Assembly (NCBI RefSeq): GCF_010977575.1
Contig: NZ_CP048812.1
Coordinates: 3,038,001-3,102,000 of the forward strand
Reading direction: 5' to 3'
Source: Halomonas socia
Lineage (GTDB): Bacteria > Pseudomonadota > Gammaproteobacteria > Pseudomonadales > Halomonadaceae
DNA: 64,000 bases
Shown: positions 17,181-28,442 of the stretch, in pieces
Layout of the letters: each line of letters starts with the position of its first letter
How positions within the stretch are numbered: position 1 is the stretch's first letter
Notes under the pieces: generated by a model
Databases searched by the model: none
What the model was told of the DNA's origin: nothing
Seen by the model: the letters and a program-made list of their open reading frames with translations, nothing else
Translations under genes and position numbers: made by a program

Positions 17181-18439
17181 TGGGTAACCCGAATCGCGTC
17201 AAGGCCGAGAGCGGCATCATGCGCTGGGTGGATGATCGCTTCCCTGCCACGCAGTTCTGGCAGGACCACATGGCGAAGTACTACGCGCCGAAGAACTTCA
17301 ATTTCTGGTACTTCTTCGGCTCGCTGGCACTGCTGGTACTGATCAACCAGATCCTCACCGGGGTGTGGCTGACCATGAGCTACAACCCCTCCGGCGAAGG
17401 GGCCTTTGCGTCGCTCGAGTACATCATGCGCGACGTGGAGTACGGCTGGTTGATCCGCTATATGCACACCACCGGCGCCTCGGCGTTCTTCGTGGTGATC
17501 TACCTGCACATGTTCCGCGGTCTGCTCTACGGCTCCTACAAGGCGCCCCGCGAGCTGGTGTGGATCTTCGGCATGACCATCTACCTGCTGCTGATGGCCG
17601 AGGCCTTCATGGGCTACCTGCTGCCGTGGGGTCAAATGTCCTACTGGGGCGCCCAGGTGATCATCTCGCTGTTTGCAGCGATTCCGGTGATCGGTCCCGA
17701 CCTGGCACAGTGGATCCGCGGCGACTTCCTGATCTCGGGTATTACCCTGAATCGCTTCTTTGCCCTGCACGTGGTGGCGTTGCCGATCGTGATCCTGGGA
17801 CTGGTGGTGCTGCACCTGATCGCACTGCATGAAGTCGGCTCCAACAACCCGGATGGCATCGAGATCAAGGACAAGAAGGACGAGACCGGCAAGCCGCTGG
17901 ACGGCATCCCGTTCCATCCCTACTACACCGTCAAGGATCTGGTTGGTGTCGCGGTGTTCCTGTTCGTGTTCTGCGTGGTGCTGTTCTACTTCCCGGAAGG
18001 TGGCGGCTACTTCATCGAGCGACCCAACTTCGAGCCGGCCAATCCGCTGGTGACGCCGGATCACATTGCACCGGTATGGTACTTCACACCCTTCTACGCG
18101 ATCTTGCGGGCGATTACCTTCGATCTGTTCGGTCTCGAGGCTCAATTCCTGGGCGTGGTGTTCATGGGTGGGGCCATTGCGGTGCTGTTCGTGCTGCCGT
18201 GGCTGGATCGTAGCCCGGTGCGTTCGATGCGCTACAAGGGCTGGATGTCGAAGGTGATGCTGGTGCTGTTTGCGGTGAGTTTCGTGATCCTCGGCGTGCT
18301 CGGCGCGCTGCCGGCCACGCCGCTGCGGACGGCGGTGGCGCAGCTGTGTACGCTGATCTACTTCGCCTTCTTCCTGCTGATGCCGCTCTATACCAAGATG
18401 GAAAACACCAAACCCGTTCCGGAAAGGGTGACTGGCTAA
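17180..18439 (+). CDS. petB: Cytochrome b subunit of the bc1 complex
   Basis: Membrane subunit that carries haems bL and bH and both quinone sites. The 419-residue protein spans the membrane about eight times. Visible motifs are the haem-ligand His pairs in RYMHTTGASAFFVVIYLHMF and RFFALHVVALPIVILGLVVL, the Qo-site sequence LPWGQMSYWGAQVI and the PDHIAPVWYFTPFYAIL stretch (PEWY-like loop, here PVWY). The stop overlaps the petC start (TAATG). Confidence 0.97.
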   Translation: MGNPNRVKAESGIMRWVDDRFPATQFWQDHMAKYYAPKNFNFWYFFGSLALLVLINQILTGVWLTMSYNPSGEGAFASLEYIMRDVEYGWLIRYMHTTGASAFFVVIYLHMFRGLLYGSYKAPRELVWIFGMTIYLLLMAEAFMGYLLPWGQMSYWGAQVIISLFAAIPVIGPDLAQWIRGDFLISGITLNRFFALHVVALPIVILGLVVLHLIALHEVGSNNPDGIEIKDKKDETGKPLDGIPFHPYYTVKDLVGVAVFLFVFCVVLFYFPEGGGYFIERPNFEPANPLVTPDHIAPVWYFTPFYAILRAITFDLFGLEAQFLGVVFMGGAIAVLFVLPWLDRSPVRSMRYKGWMSKVMLVLFAVSFVILGVLGALPATPLRTAVAQLCTLIYFAFFLLMPLYTKMENTKPVPERVTG

Positions 18440-19206
18440 TGAAAAAGCAACTGTTCGCACTGCTGTTCGCGCTGGTGCCCATGGCGGCGCTGGCCGCTCC
18501 GGCGCCGGACGTGCCGCATTCAATGACGCCTGATCTCAACGACGAGGCGTCGCTGCAGCGCGGCATGCAGCTCTACGTCAACTACTGCATGGGCTGTCAC
18601 GCCCTGGAGTACCAGCGCTTTGCCCGGGCCGCCAATGACTTTGGCATGCCCCAGGACCTTGTCGAGGAGAACCTGATCTTCTCCTCCGAGCTGGCCTTCA
18701 ATGACCAGATGCGCATCGCCATGAGCCAGGAGGACGGTGAGTCCTGGTTCGGCGCTGCCGCGCCAGAGCTCAGCCTGCATGGCCGCCTGCGCGGCCCGGA
18801 CTGGATCTACTCCTACCTGCTCGGTTTCTACAAGGATCCGAGCCGTCCGACCGGCGTCAACAACAACGTCTATGAGCAGGTGGCCATGCCCAACGTGCTC
18901 GAGCCGCTGCAGGGTGTGCAGGAGATGGTCTGCGCCGAGAGCGATCGGCCCATCGAGGGCGCCGAGCTCGACCCGCTGTCAGGCAAGTATCAGTCCTGTG
19001 AAGTGCTGCAGGTCACCCAGCCGGGCAAGATGGAGCCCGATGAGTTCGAGGAAGCGGTCTACGACCTCACCAACTTCCTCGCTTACGTCGGTGAGCCATC
19101 CAAGCTGCAGGCCCAGACGCTCGGCCCCAAGGTGTTGATCTTCATCTTCATCTTCGGCGTCATTGCTTACCTGCTCAAGCGTGAGTACTGGCGCGACGTT
19201 CACTGA
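18439..19206 (+). CDS. petC: Cytochrome c1 subunit of the bc1 complex
   Basis: Haem-c subunit that passes electrons to cytochrome c. The 255-residue precursor has a signal peptide (LFALLFALVPMAALA, cleaved near residue 19 or 20), the haem-binding CMGCH (50-54), a candidate axial Met in VAMPNVLEPL, and a C-terminal membrane anchor (VLIFIFIFGVIAYLL). ATG 18439 is the only start that exposes the signal peptide at the N-terminus. Last gene of the operon. Confidence 0.96.
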   Translation: MKKQLFALLFALVPMAALAAPAPDVPHSMTPDLNDEASLQRGMQLYVNYCMGCHALEYQRFARAANDFGMPQDLVEENLIFSSELAFNDQMRIAMSQEDGESWFGAAAPELSLHGRLRGPDWIYSYLLGFYKDPSRPTGVNNNVYEQVAMPNVLEPLQGVQEMVCAESDRPIEGAELDPLSGKYQSCEVLQVTQPGKMEPDEFEEAVYDLTNFLAYVGEPSKLQAQTLGPKVLIFIFIFGVIAYLLKREYWRDVH

Positions 19207-19226
19207 TCGTCAGCCGTGCTAGCGGT

Positions 19227-19259
19227 GGGGGCGTATGGCCGACGGGGTCATGCGCCCCC
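19227..19259 (+). terminator. Hairpin terminator after petABC
   Basis: An 11-bp stem, GGGGGCGTATG with CATGCGCCCCC (one G-T pair), and an 11-base loop, starting 21 bases after the petC stop. The following bases TGTATAT are only moderately T-rich. Confidence 0.6.
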
Positions 19260-19365
19260 TGTATATCCGGCCTCTGCCTGATCGGCGAGGGCGGGAGCGC
19301 TGCTGCCACCGAGAGGTTGCACGGCGTGTTATGATGCAACTTCGAATTGATGCGAGGATTGTTAC

Positions 19366-19992
19366 ATGGGTGTAGTGGCCAAGCGTTCGTCGATGACGTT
19401 CTATTCCGGTAGTGACGACCACCTCAGCCATCGGGTGCGTATCGTGCTGGCAGAAAAGGGCGTGGCCGTGGACATTCTGGAAGTCGCCGACGGCAGTCAG
19501 CACGAGGAGCTCGCCGATCTCAATCCTTACAACAGCGTGCCCACGCTGGTGGATCGCGATCTGGTGCTGTATGAATCCAAGGTGATGATGGAGTACCTCG
19601 ACGAGCGATTCCCACACCCTCCGCTGCTGCCGGTCTATCCGGTGGCGCGTGCGCAGAGTCGGCTGTGGATGCATCGCATCGAACGCGAGTGGTGTCCGCT
19701 GGTCGAACAGATCGTTGCTGGCAGCAAGAAGGATGCCGACAAGGCGCGCAAGGAGCTGCGCGAGAGCCTGGTGGGTATCTCGCCGATCTTCGAAGACATG
19801 GCGTTCTTCATGAGCGAAGAGTTCTCGCTGGTCGACTGCTGCCTGGCTCCGCTACTGTGGCGCCTGCCGGCGCTGGGTATTGAGCTTCCGGAGAAGCAGG
19901 TCAAGCCGCTGGTCAGCTACATGGAGCGCTTGTTCGAGCGCGATGCCTTCAAGGCTGCGCTGTCCGAGGCCGAGCGCGAGATGCGCACCTGA
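19366..19992 (+). CDS. sspA: Stringent starvation protein A
   Basis: RNA polymerase-associated protein with a glutathione transferase fold, important in stationary phase and stress. The 208-residue protein has a thioredoxin-like N-terminal domain ([20 protein letters not shown], with [19 protein letters not shown]) and an all-helical C-terminal domain with [14 protein letters not shown]. No catalytic Cys is expected. ATG 19366 follows GAGGA. sspB follows 50 bases on. It sits after petABC, the usual place in gammaproteobacteria. Confidence 0.95.
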   Translation: MGVVAKRSSMTFYSGSDDHLSHRVRIVLAEKGVAVDILEVADGSQHEELADLNPYNSVPTLVDRDLVLYESKVMMEYLDERFPHPPLLPVYPVARAQSRLWMHRIEREWCPLVEQIVAGSKKDADKARKELRESLVGISPIFEDMAFFMSEEFSLVDCCLAPLLWRLPALGIELPEKQVKPLVSYMERLFERDAFKAALSEAEREMRT

Positions 19993-20042
19993 TACTCATG
20001 TCGCCGGTCGCGGCCGGCGTGCACCCATTGCAGGAGGCAGAC

Positions 20043-20531
20043 ATGCTGTCGAGCCGACCCTATCTGGCCAGAGCCCTCTATCAGTGGTTGCTGGACAACG
20101 ATCAGACTCCCTACATCGTGGTCGATGCCGAGCACGCCGGCGTTGCCGTGCCGAGCCAGTTCGTACAGAACGGCCAGATCGTTCTCAACGTCGCACCTAC
20201 CGCGGTGCGCGACCTGATGATGGAGAACGATGCGATTACCTTCAGCGCCCGTTTTGGCGGCCAGCCGATGCAGGTGGTGGTACCTAGCCAGGCGCTGATC
20301 GCACTCTATGCGCGCGAAAATGGCGTGGGTATGGTGTTTGGCCACGAGCCGGTAATGCCCGGCTTCGAGGCCGAGATCGCCGGCGACGAGGAGGCGGCAC
20401 CGGAAGGCGCGGGACGCTCGCTGTCGAGCGTCGACAGCGACGCCGAGTCGTCCGTCGACGCTCAGACCGAGGCCAGCCAAGAGGGCGATGTGCCGCCCAA
20501 GGGGCGTCCCTCGCTGCGCGTGATCAAGTAG
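20043..20531 (+). CDS. sspB: ClpXP adaptor protein SspB
   Basis: Adaptor that hands ssrA-tagged proteins to ClpXP. The 162-residue protein has the SspB fold (about residues 1-105: RPYLARALYQWLLDNDQTPY, VPSQFVQNGQIVLNVAP, ITFSARFGG), a flexible acidic linker, and the C-terminal ClpX-binding tail RGRPSLRVIK-like (here KGRPSLRVIK). ATG 20043 was chosen because AGGAGG lies at 20032. An upstream frame start at 19998 lacks a ribosome site. Confidence 0.95.
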   Translation: MLSSRPYLARALYQWLLDNDQTPYIVVDAEHAGVAVPSQFVQNGQIVLNVAPTAVRDLMMENDAITFSARFGGQPMQVVVPSQALIALYARENGVGMVFGHEPVMPGFEAEIAGDEEAAPEGAGRSLSSVDSDAESSVDAQTEASQEGDVPPKGRPSLRVIK

Positions 20532-20555
20532 CGACGAGACACTCACCAACGCACG

Positions 20556-20592
20556 ATGCAAAACGGCAGCCCACTGGGCTGCCGTTTTGCAT
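20556..20592. terminator. Bidirectional terminator between sspB and the BON-domain gene
   Basis: A perfect 17-bp stem with ACT loop (arms 20556-20572 and 20576-20592). The arms contain AAAACGGCAGCCC and GGGCTGCCGTTTT, so each strand ends its GC stem with a T-run. Both flanking genes converge here. Confidence 0.85.
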
Positions 20593-20609
20593 GGGGTATT
20601 GGCCGTTGA

Positions 20610-21167
20610 TCAGTCGAGATATTCGAATGCCTTGACGATGCGCTGCACGCCGCTGATGCCGGACACCGCATTGACGATGCGGTCTGTCTCCTCGCGGGTG
20701 GCGATGCCCATCAGGTAGACGCTCGAGTTCTCGGTGATGGCGCGCACCCGTCGGGCATCGATGCGTTCATCGGCGATCAGCGTCGAGCGCACCCGCGTGG
20801 TGATCCAGGTGTCGGTGGTGCGCTGGGCGAGGGGGACGTTGGCGGCCACCGCCAGCTCATTGTGGACGCGGCGCACGTTGCGGGTGCCGGTGGCGACTTC
20901 CTGGGCCTTGTCCCTGAGCTCCTCGCTGGGGACCTGGCCGGTGAGCAGCACGATGCCGTTGTAGCTGTCGACGTTGACCCGGGCGTCGTTGAAGCGCGCA
21001 TCCTCGCGGGACAGATTGCCTGAAATGCGACTCTCGATACCTTGGTCCTCGACCTGGCTGCCGAAGGTCCTGGAGCCGTGGTCCTCGGGGCCGGCGGACA
21101 TCTGCGCGCAGCCTGAGAGCACCAGGCTCAGCGCCATCAGGGTGGATATCACAAATCCTTTTTTCAT
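20610..21167 (-). CDS. BON-domain outer-membrane lipoprotein (DolP/YraP-like)
   Basis: Lipoprotein with two BON domains, which in E. coli (DolP) binds anionic phospholipids at the division site and supports outer-membrane integrity. The 185-residue precursor has a lipoprotein signal with lipobox LSGC, then BON1 (about 55-115, NVDSYNGIVLLTGQVPSEE) and BON2 (about 125-185, TENSSVYLMGIATREETDR). ATG 21167 starts MKKGFVISTLMALSL. It follows the SIS-domain gene with a 28-base gap, the common arrangement. Confidence 0.9.
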   Translation of the reverse strand: MKKGFVISTLMALSLVLSGCAQMSAGPEDHGSRTFGSQVEDQGIESRISGNLSREDARFNDARVNVDSYNGIVLLTGQVPSEELRDKAQEVATGTRNVRRVHNELAVAANVPLAQRTTDTWITTRVRSTLIADERIDARRVRAITENSSVYLMGIATREETDRIVNAVSGISGVQRIVKAFEYLD

Positions 21168-21195
21168 GCTTATCACTCGCGTTAGGGGGTCAAGA

Positions 21196-22164
<969 letters not shown>

Positions 22165-22181
<17 letters not shown>

Positions 22182-24021
22182 CGTCGAAGACGCTGTCGTT
22201 GTCGTTGTCGCTATCGGGATCGCGTAACCGCGGGACACCATTACCCATCAGGCCGTCGCGATTGATCAGGCCCAGCGGCAGCTGGGGTACACCGTTGGCG
22301 AAGGTGGCCCAGGGCAGTTCGCGGTAGATGCGGCCGTCGCTCTCGGCGCGCAGGGTGCCGGTGGCACCCTGTACCTCGCTGCCGGAGATAGCCTGCAGCT
22401 GAGGCAGGCGGCGGGCCAGTTCGTAGGCGTCGACGCCCATGGCGTTGAGTTTGAATAGCGCCGGGTCGTTATCCTCGCGCAGCGCCATGTAGCTGCCAAA
22501 GAAGGGCACGGCGTTCTCGCCGCCGACCGCGGCGTTGGGAATCAGCCAGGGAATGTCGGGAAACTGCACGTCGTCCAGGTCATGGTCGATGCGCGGCTGT
22601 GGGCGCCCCTCGTAGAGGTGCGAGGTGGCATAGATGGGCAGGTTGCTGGCGTAGTAGTAGTCCAGCATCGGCGGTACCTGGCGGGCGTAGCTGGGTAGTG
22701 CGAGCAGGAACAGCATGTCGACGTTGCCCAACTGGGCGCGTTCGCCGCTGACGCTGAGCAGCGGGCGCACGGCGCCCGCCACCGAGGCGCCGGGTTCATA
22801 GCGCACCGCCGAGGTAACGCTGCCGCCCTGGCGCTCCCACTCGTGGCGGAAGGCGCTGCCGACGCGTTCACCCCAGTCGTTGTCGGGAACCAGCACGGCG
22901 CTGCGGCGGTGGCCGTCGAGGTAGGCGCGGCGTGCCGCCTGGCGCGCCTCGTCTTCCGCCGACAGGCCGTACTGGAAGAGGCCTTCGGCGTTATTGCGTT
23001 GACCATGGCCGTAGTTCAGTGCCAGGGTCGGTAGCGGCACACTGTCGCGATTCTCGAGCTCGGTGACCTGATCCTTGTCGAGGGGGCCGATCACCACCTG
23101 GGCGCCAGCCATGTTGGCCTCGGCGTAGAGTGCCTGGAGATCGCCGCTGCTGGCATCGATGAAGGTCATCTGCGGCGTCGACTCGCCGTTGTTGCCGGCT
23201 TCCATATGGCGGGCCTGCAAGCCGCGGCGGATCTGCTCGGCGACATCGGCCAGCGGGCCTGACTCGGGTAGCAGTACGGCGATGCGGCGCACGTCCTGAT
23301 CGCGCAGCTCGCGCAGTTCTGTCAGCTCGCTGGGTGGCCGCCGCGCGGCGGGGTGGTTGGGATTGCGCTCGCGCCATACGCCGAGGCGGTCGAGAAAGCG
23401 CGTGATGTCGCCACCGCTCTGGCGCTGCAGGTCGATGACCTCGAGCCAGCCGGCGGTGAGGGCGTCCGGATCTTCGCCGAGCGTTGCCAGCTCCTGGCGA
23501 TTGAGGCGGGTCAACTGGCGCCAGATGTCATCGTTGAGCACCGGATTATCGGTGTCGGCCTGGACCCGCAGCAAGGCGTGCGAGGCGGCCAGCGGCTCGC
23601 CGATGCGACCCAGCGAGAGCCCTTGGCGGTAGCGCAGGGCGTTGCGGTCATCGCTCTCCATGCGGATGTCTTCGTCGAGGATGCGGGTCGCCTGAAGCAC
23701 CCTGGAGTCATCTTCCAGGTCATAGGCCAGGCCCGACAGCAGCAGCGCCCACTGCACGCGCTGGGCGTCCTCGAGCAGGCTGTCATCGAGGCTCTCGGCG
23801 ACCTCGAAGGCCTGCGCCTCGTCGCCGCGTCGTGCTAGGATGTCGGCCGCCTCGAGGCGCGTGGCGGCAGCCTCTTCGGGGGGCTGGTCGGCGGCACGTT
23901 CGAGCAGGGTCTCGGGATCGGGGTCGGTGATCCTGTCGACCATCCCGGTGGGCGCGGCACAGCCCGCCACCATCAGCGCCAGCAGGGCGGCAAGCAGCAG
24001 GCCGCGAGGCGATTTGTCCAT
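22165..24021 (-). CDS. lpoA: Penicillin-binding protein activator LpoA (LppC family)
   Basis: Outer-membrane lipoprotein that reaches through the peptidoglycan to activate the bifunctional synthase PBP1A. The 618-residue precursor has a signal with lipobox VAGC (Cys near residue 21), an N-terminal helical TPR-like domain (about 35-240), and a C-terminal domain resembling periplasmic binding proteins (about 250-610: RRIAVLLPESGPLADVAEQI, AQVVIGPLDKDQV, RRSAVLVPDNDWG). Divergent from rsmI with 41 bases between, the usual arrangement. Confidence 0.93.
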
Positions 24022-24062
24022 AAATCCTATTCCCTTGTCTGGGTCCTGTCGGAGGAACCGTT

Positions 24063-24920
24063 ATGTCTGACTCAGCGTATGGGGCATTGTACGTGGTCGC
24101 CACGCCGATTGGGAATCTCGACGACCTCTCTCCGCGCGCCGCGCGGCTGCTCGGCGAGGTGGCGGTGATCGCCGCCGAAGATACCCGTCACAGCGCTCGG
24201 CTGCTGCGTCATCTTGGCCTCGAGCGACCGATGCTGTCGCTGCATGAGCACAACGAGGCGGCGCGGGTAGCGCAGCTGGCCGAGCGCCTGGTCGCCGGCG
24301 ATGACGTAGCCTTGATCAGCGACGCCGGCACGCCGTTGATCTGCGATCCGGGGTTCGTGCTGGTGCGCGAGCTGCGCGCGACCGGCCACCGTATCGTGCC
24401 GGTGCCGGGCCCCTGTGCGCTGGTGGCGGGGCTCAGTGCGGCGGGCCTACCCACCGACCGCTTTACCTTCATCGGTTTCCTGCCGGCCAAGTCGGCGGCC
24501 CGCCGGGCGCGACTCGAGTCGTTGGCGGGCCGCGACGAGACGCTGGTCTGCTATGAGTCGCCGCACCGCATCCGTGCGACGCTGGAAGATCTGGCAGCAA
24601 CGCTCGGCGAGCGCCGCGTGGTACTGGCCAGGGAGCTGACCAAGACCTTCGAGACCTTCCTCGACGGCGGCGCCGCGGCACTGCTGGCTCGCATGCAGGA
24701 GGATCCGGATCAGGCGCGGGGCGAGTTCGTGGTGATGATCGGCGGTGCGCCGCCGCGGGAGGAAACCGATCAGGCTTCGCTCGAGGCCGATCAGCTGCTC
24801 GCTGCGCTGCTGGCCGAAGGGGTTGGCGTCAAGCAGGCGGCCTCGGTAGCGGCGCGAGTGCTGGGCGGCGCCAAGAAATCCTGGTATGCGCAGGCCCAGG
24901 CGCTCAAGGACGCCGGTTGA
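24063..24920 (+). CDS. rsmI: 16S rRNA (cytidine-1402-2'-O)-methyltransferase RsmI
   Basis: Tetrapyrrole-methylase-fold enzyme that methylates the 2'-OH of C1402 in the decoding centre. RsmH, encoded downstream here, adds the base methyl at the same residue. The 285-residue protein has LYVVATPIGNLDDLSPRAA, AEDTRHSARLLRHLG, VALISDAGTPLICDPGF and the SAM-site PVPGPCALVAGLSAAGLPTD. Length is normal. ATG 24063 is close to the lpoA start on the other strand. Confidence 0.95.
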   Translation: MSDSAYGALYVVATPIGNLDDLSPRAARLLGEVAVIAAEDTRHSARLLRHLGLERPMLSLHEHNEAARVAQLAERLVAGDDVALISDAGTPLICDPGFVLVRELRATGHRIVPVPGPCALVAGLSAAGLPTDRFTFIGFLPAKSAARRARLESLAGRDETLVCYESPHRIRATLEDLAATLGERRVVLARELTKTFETFLDGGAAALLARMQEDPDQARGEFVVMIGGAPPREETDQASLEADQLLAALLAEGVGVKQAASVAARVLGGAKKSWYAQAQALKDAG

Positions 24921-24937
24921 GTTTCTCTCCTGGCCGC

Positions 24938-24966
24938 TTGAGAGGGGGCTGGCGCGCTGTTATTCT
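24938..24966 (+). promoter_or_regulatory. Promoter of the RNase P RNA gene
   Basis: TTGAGA (24938-24943), exactly 17 bases, then TATTCT (24961-24966). The expected start point falls at about 24973-24976, matching the 5' end of the RNA. Confidence 0.75.
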
Positions 24967-24975
24967 TCCCGGCTT

Positions 24976-25340
<365 letters not shown>

Positions 25341-25401
25341 TCCCATTCCCGTCGCTGACCGCGATTTTTCGGCCACCCGCAGTTCCCGCATCGAGAAATT
25401 C

Positions 25402-26358
25402 ATGTCCTCACCCGAGAATGCCGCGGCCCCGTCCTCCTATCGACACTCGAGCGTGCTGCTCGATGGTGCGGTGGAGGCGCTGCTGCACGACCCCGACGGC
25501 GTTTATCTGGACGGTACTTTCGGGCGCGGTGGCCATTCGCGGGCGATCCTCGAACGACTCGGCGGTGGCGGCCGGCTCGTCGCCATCGACCGTGATCCCG
25601 AGGCGCTGGCCGCTGCCGACAGCATCAACGACCCGCGCTTCAGCATCGAGCGCGGCGAGTTCGCTCGACTCGGCGAGATCGCCGAGGCCCACGGCGTGCA
25701 CGGCAAGCTGGCCGGCATCCTGCTCGATATCGGCGTCTCGTCGCCGCAGCTCGACGACCCCGAGCGCGGCTTCAGCTTCCTGCGCGACGGCCCGCTGGAC
25801 ATGCGCATGGACCCCGACCAGGGCGAGAGCGCGGCGCAGTTTCTGGCGCGTGCCGGCGAGGCCGAGATGGCCGGCGCGTTCAAGGCCTACGGCGAGGAGC
25901 GCTACGCCAAGCGGCTGGCGCGTGCGATCATCGCCCGCCGCAGCGAACGGCCCTTCACCCGCACCGCAGACCTTGCCGAGGTGGTCAAGACCGCCCACCC
26001 GGCCTGGGAGAAGCACAAGCACCCCGCCACACGGGTCTTCCAGGCGCTGCGTATCCAGGTCAATGCCGAGCTGGAGCAGCTCGATGCGGCGCTCGAGGCA
26101 GCGCTGGAGGCGCTGGCCCCCGGTGGACACCTGGTGGTGATCAGCTTCCACTCGCTGGAGGATCGGCGGGTCAAGCGCTTCATTCGCGATCACGTGCGCG
26201 GCGACAGCCACTTGCCGCGCGGCATGCCGATCCGCGATGATCAGCTCGAGCGGCGTCTCGAGGCGCTGGGCAAGGCGCGCCGCCCCGGCGCCGACGAGGT
26301 CGACGACAATCCGCGTGCGCGCAGTGCGGTGATGCGCGCCGCGCGCAAGCGCAGCTGA
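25402..26358 (+). CDS. rsmH: 16S rRNA (cytosine-1402-N4)-methyltransferase RsmH
   Basis: Methylates N4 of C1402 in 16S rRNA; usually the second gene of the dcw cluster (old name mraW). The 318-residue protein has [14 protein letters not shown], the SAM-binding [34 protein letters not shown] and [15 protein letters not shown]. Here it is the first gene of the cluster, 61 bases after the RNase P RNA, because no mraZ is present. Followed by ftsL after 9 bases. Confidence 0.97.
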   Translation: MSSPENAAAPSSYRHSSVLLDGAVEALLHDPDGVYLDGTFGRGGHSRAILERLGGGGRLVAIDRDPEALAAADSINDPRFSIERGEFARLGEIAEAHGVHGKLAGILLDIGVSSPQLDDPERGFSFLRDGPLDMRMDPDQGESAAQFLARAGEAEMAGAFKAYGEERYAKRLARAIIARRSERPFTRTADLAEVVKTAHPAWEKHKHPATRVFQALRIQVNAELEQLDAALEAALEALAPGGHLVVISFHSLEDRRVKRFIRDHVRGDSHLPRGMPIRDDQLERRLEALGKARRPGADEVDDNPRARSAVMRAARKRS

Positions 26359-26367
26359 GGGCGGGCG

Positions 26368-26682
26368 ATGAGTCAGCGACGCAAGCGGTTTGCCGGGCTG
26401 TTGGGATGGCGTCAACGACTGCACCTGTTGGTGGTGATTGGGCTGGTGGTGGCGACCCTGGCCAGCGCCATGGCGGTGATCGCTTCCAGCCACCTGACTC
26501 GCGTGCAGTATGCCCGCCTGCAGCAGCTCGAGCGTGAGCAGAATCAGCTGCAGACCGAGTGGGGGCAACTGCTGCTCGAGGAGAGCGCCTGGTCGTCGCC
26601 GGCGCGCATCGAGCGCCTGGCTATCGAGCGCCTGGACATGCGCCTGCCCGATGTCAACGAGGTCGAGGTCATCCGCCCATGA
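26368..26682 (+). CDS. ftsL: Cell division protein FtsL
   Basis: Small bitopic divisome protein (104 residues) that with FtsB and FtsQ controls FtsWI activity. It has a short basic cytoplasmic tail, one membrane helix (LHLLVVIGLVVATLASAMAV, about 20-40) and a periplasmic leucine-zipper-like coiled coil (QYARLQQLEREQNQLQTEWG). The stop overlaps the ftsI start (ATGA). The family is weakly conserved; position between rsmH and ftsI makes the call firm. Confidence 0.93.
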   Translation: MSQRRKRFAGLLGWRQRLHLLVVIGLVVATLASAMAVIASSHLTRVQYARLQQLEREQNQLQTEWGQLLLEESAWSSPARIERLAIERLDMRLPDVNEVEVIRP

Positions 26683-28430
26683 GAGCCGACCCCCGGGATG
26701 CCGTCACGCCGCGCCGGCCGCCGCCCAACCAGCCGCTGGGCGGCGGACGCTACGTGCTGATGGTGGCGCTGGTGCTGATCGGCCTGGGCCTGCTGGCGGT
26801 GCGCATCGTCAACCTGCATGTGATCGACCGACCCTTCCTGCAGGGGCAGGGCGACGCCCGTACCCTGCGCACCGATACCATTCCCGCTCACCGCGGCATG
26901 ATCACTGATCGCAACGGCGAGCCGCTGGCCATCTCCACGCCGGTGGTGAGCCTGTGGGTCAACCCACAGGAACTGCCGGAAGACACCATCCAGCGGCTGA
27001 TGCTGGCCCAGGCGCTGGGCACCGACCTCGACCAGCTCAACGAGCGCCTGGCGCGCTTCAGTGAGCGTGAGTTCATGTACCTGCGGCGCATGCAGACCCC
27101 GGACGACGCCCAGCGGGTGCTCGACCTGCGCCTGCCCGGGGTCTACGGGCAGAACGAGTACCGCCGCTACTACCCGGCCGGCGAGGTCGCCGCCCAACTG
27201 CTCGGCGTGACCAACGTCGACGACCAGGGCCAGGAGGGGCTCGAGCTGGCCTACCACCCCTACCTAGCCGGGACCCCCGGGCAGCGGCGCGTGCTCAAGG
27301 ACCGTCGTGGGCGGCTGGTACGCGACCTGCAGCTGCTGCGCGAGGCGCGCCCCGGCGGCGACCTGACGTTGTCCATCGACCAGCGCCTGCAGTACATGGC
27401 CTATCGTGAGCTCAAGGCGGCGGTCACCGAGCACGGCGCCGATGGCGGCAGCCTGGTGATGATGGACGCACGCACCGGTGAGGTGCTGGCGATGGCCAAC
27501 CAGCCCTCCTACAATCCCAACAACCGTGCCGGCATCGACCCGCGCGGCCTGCGCAACCAGGCCATCGTCGACGTCTTCGAGCCGGGTTCGGTGATGAAGC
27601 CGCTGGCCATGGCCGCAGCGCTGGAGAGCGGCGAGTACAGCCGCGACACGGTAATCGACACCGCGCCGGGCTGGATGCGCATCGATCGCTTCACGATTCG
27701 CGACTTCCGTAATTACGGCGAGCTCGACCTCGCCGAGATCCTCGAGAAGTCGTCGAATATCGGCATGTCGCGCATCGTCCTCGAGCTCGATGAAACGGCG
27801 GTGCCCGACAAGTATCGCCAGTTGGGTCTCGGCCAGAGCCCCGAGACCGGCTACCCCGGTGAATCCACCGGCACCCTGCCAGCGCCGACGCGCTGGTCGC
27901 GCAGCCAGCGTGCGGCGCTCTCGTATGGCTACGGCATGTCGGTGTCGACCCTGCAGCTGGCCAGTGCCTATACCGCCATCGCCAACCAGGGCGAGCGGCT
28001 GTCGCCGTCGCTGCTCAAGCTCGATGAGCCGCCGACCAGCACTCCGGCCATCGACCCGACGGTGGCCTATGATCTGCTGCGGATCATGGAAGAGTCGGTG
28101 CAGCCCACCACCGGCGGGCGGCGCGCGGCGGTACCCGGTTACCGGGTTGCCGGCAAGACCGGCACGGTGCGCAAGACCGCCGCCGGCGGCTACGCCGAGG
28201 ACGCCTATCGCAGCGTGTTCGCCGGCATTGCGCCGGTCTCCGACCCGCGTATCGTCACGGTGGTGATGATCGATCATCCCCGCGGCGGGGAGTACTACGG
28301 TGGGGCAGTGGCGGCGCCGGTGTTCTCGCGGGTGGTCGGCAATGCGCTGCGCCTGCTCGACGTGCCGCCGGACCAGCGCAGCGAGCCGGTCGAGGTCGAC
28401 CGGCAGAACCTCGAGCCCATCCCCCCCTGA
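26679..28430 (+). CDS. ftsI: Peptidoglycan D,D-transpeptidase FtsI (PBP3)
   Basis: Septal class B penicillin-binding protein. The 583-residue protein has a Pro-rich cytoplasmic start, one membrane helix (YVLMVALVLIGLGLLAV), a pedestal domain with RGMITDRNGEPLAIS, and the transpeptidase domain with the three active-site motifs: SVMK (in FEPGSVMKPL), SSN (in LEKSSNIGMS) and KTG (in VAGKTGTVRK). ATG 26679 overlaps the ftsL stop. A longer frame starting at 26559 is only the shifted reading of ftsL. Confidence 0.96.
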   Translation: MRADPRDAVTPRRPPPNQPLGGGRYVLMVALVLIGLGLLAVRIVNLHVIDRPFLQGQGDARTLRTDTIPAHRGMITDRNGEPLAISTPVVSLWVNPQELPEDTIQRLMLAQALGTDLDQLNERLARFSEREFMYLRRMQTPDDAQRVLDLRLPGVYGQNEYRRYYPAGEVAAQLLGVTNVDDQGQEGLELAYHPYLAGTPGQRRVLKDRRGRLVRDLQLLREARPGGDLTLSIDQRLQYMAYRELKAAVTEHGADGGSLVMMDARTGEVLAMANQPSYNPNNRAGIDPRGLRNQAIVDVFEPGSVMKPLAMAAALESGEYSRDTVIDTAPGWMRIDRFTIRDFRNYGELDLAEILEKSSNIGMSRIVLELDETAVPDKYRQLGLGQSPETGYPGESTGTLPAPTRWSRSQRAALSYGYGMSVSTLQLASAYTAIANQGERLSPSLLKLDEPPTSTPAIDPTVAYDLLRIMEESVQPTTGGRRAAVPGYRVAGKTGTVRKTAAGGYAEDAYRSVFAGIAPVSDPRIVTVVMIDHPRGGEYYGGAVAAPVFSRVVGNALRLLDVPPDQRSEPVEVDRQNLEPIPP

Positions 28431-28442
28431 CAAGGACATCAG

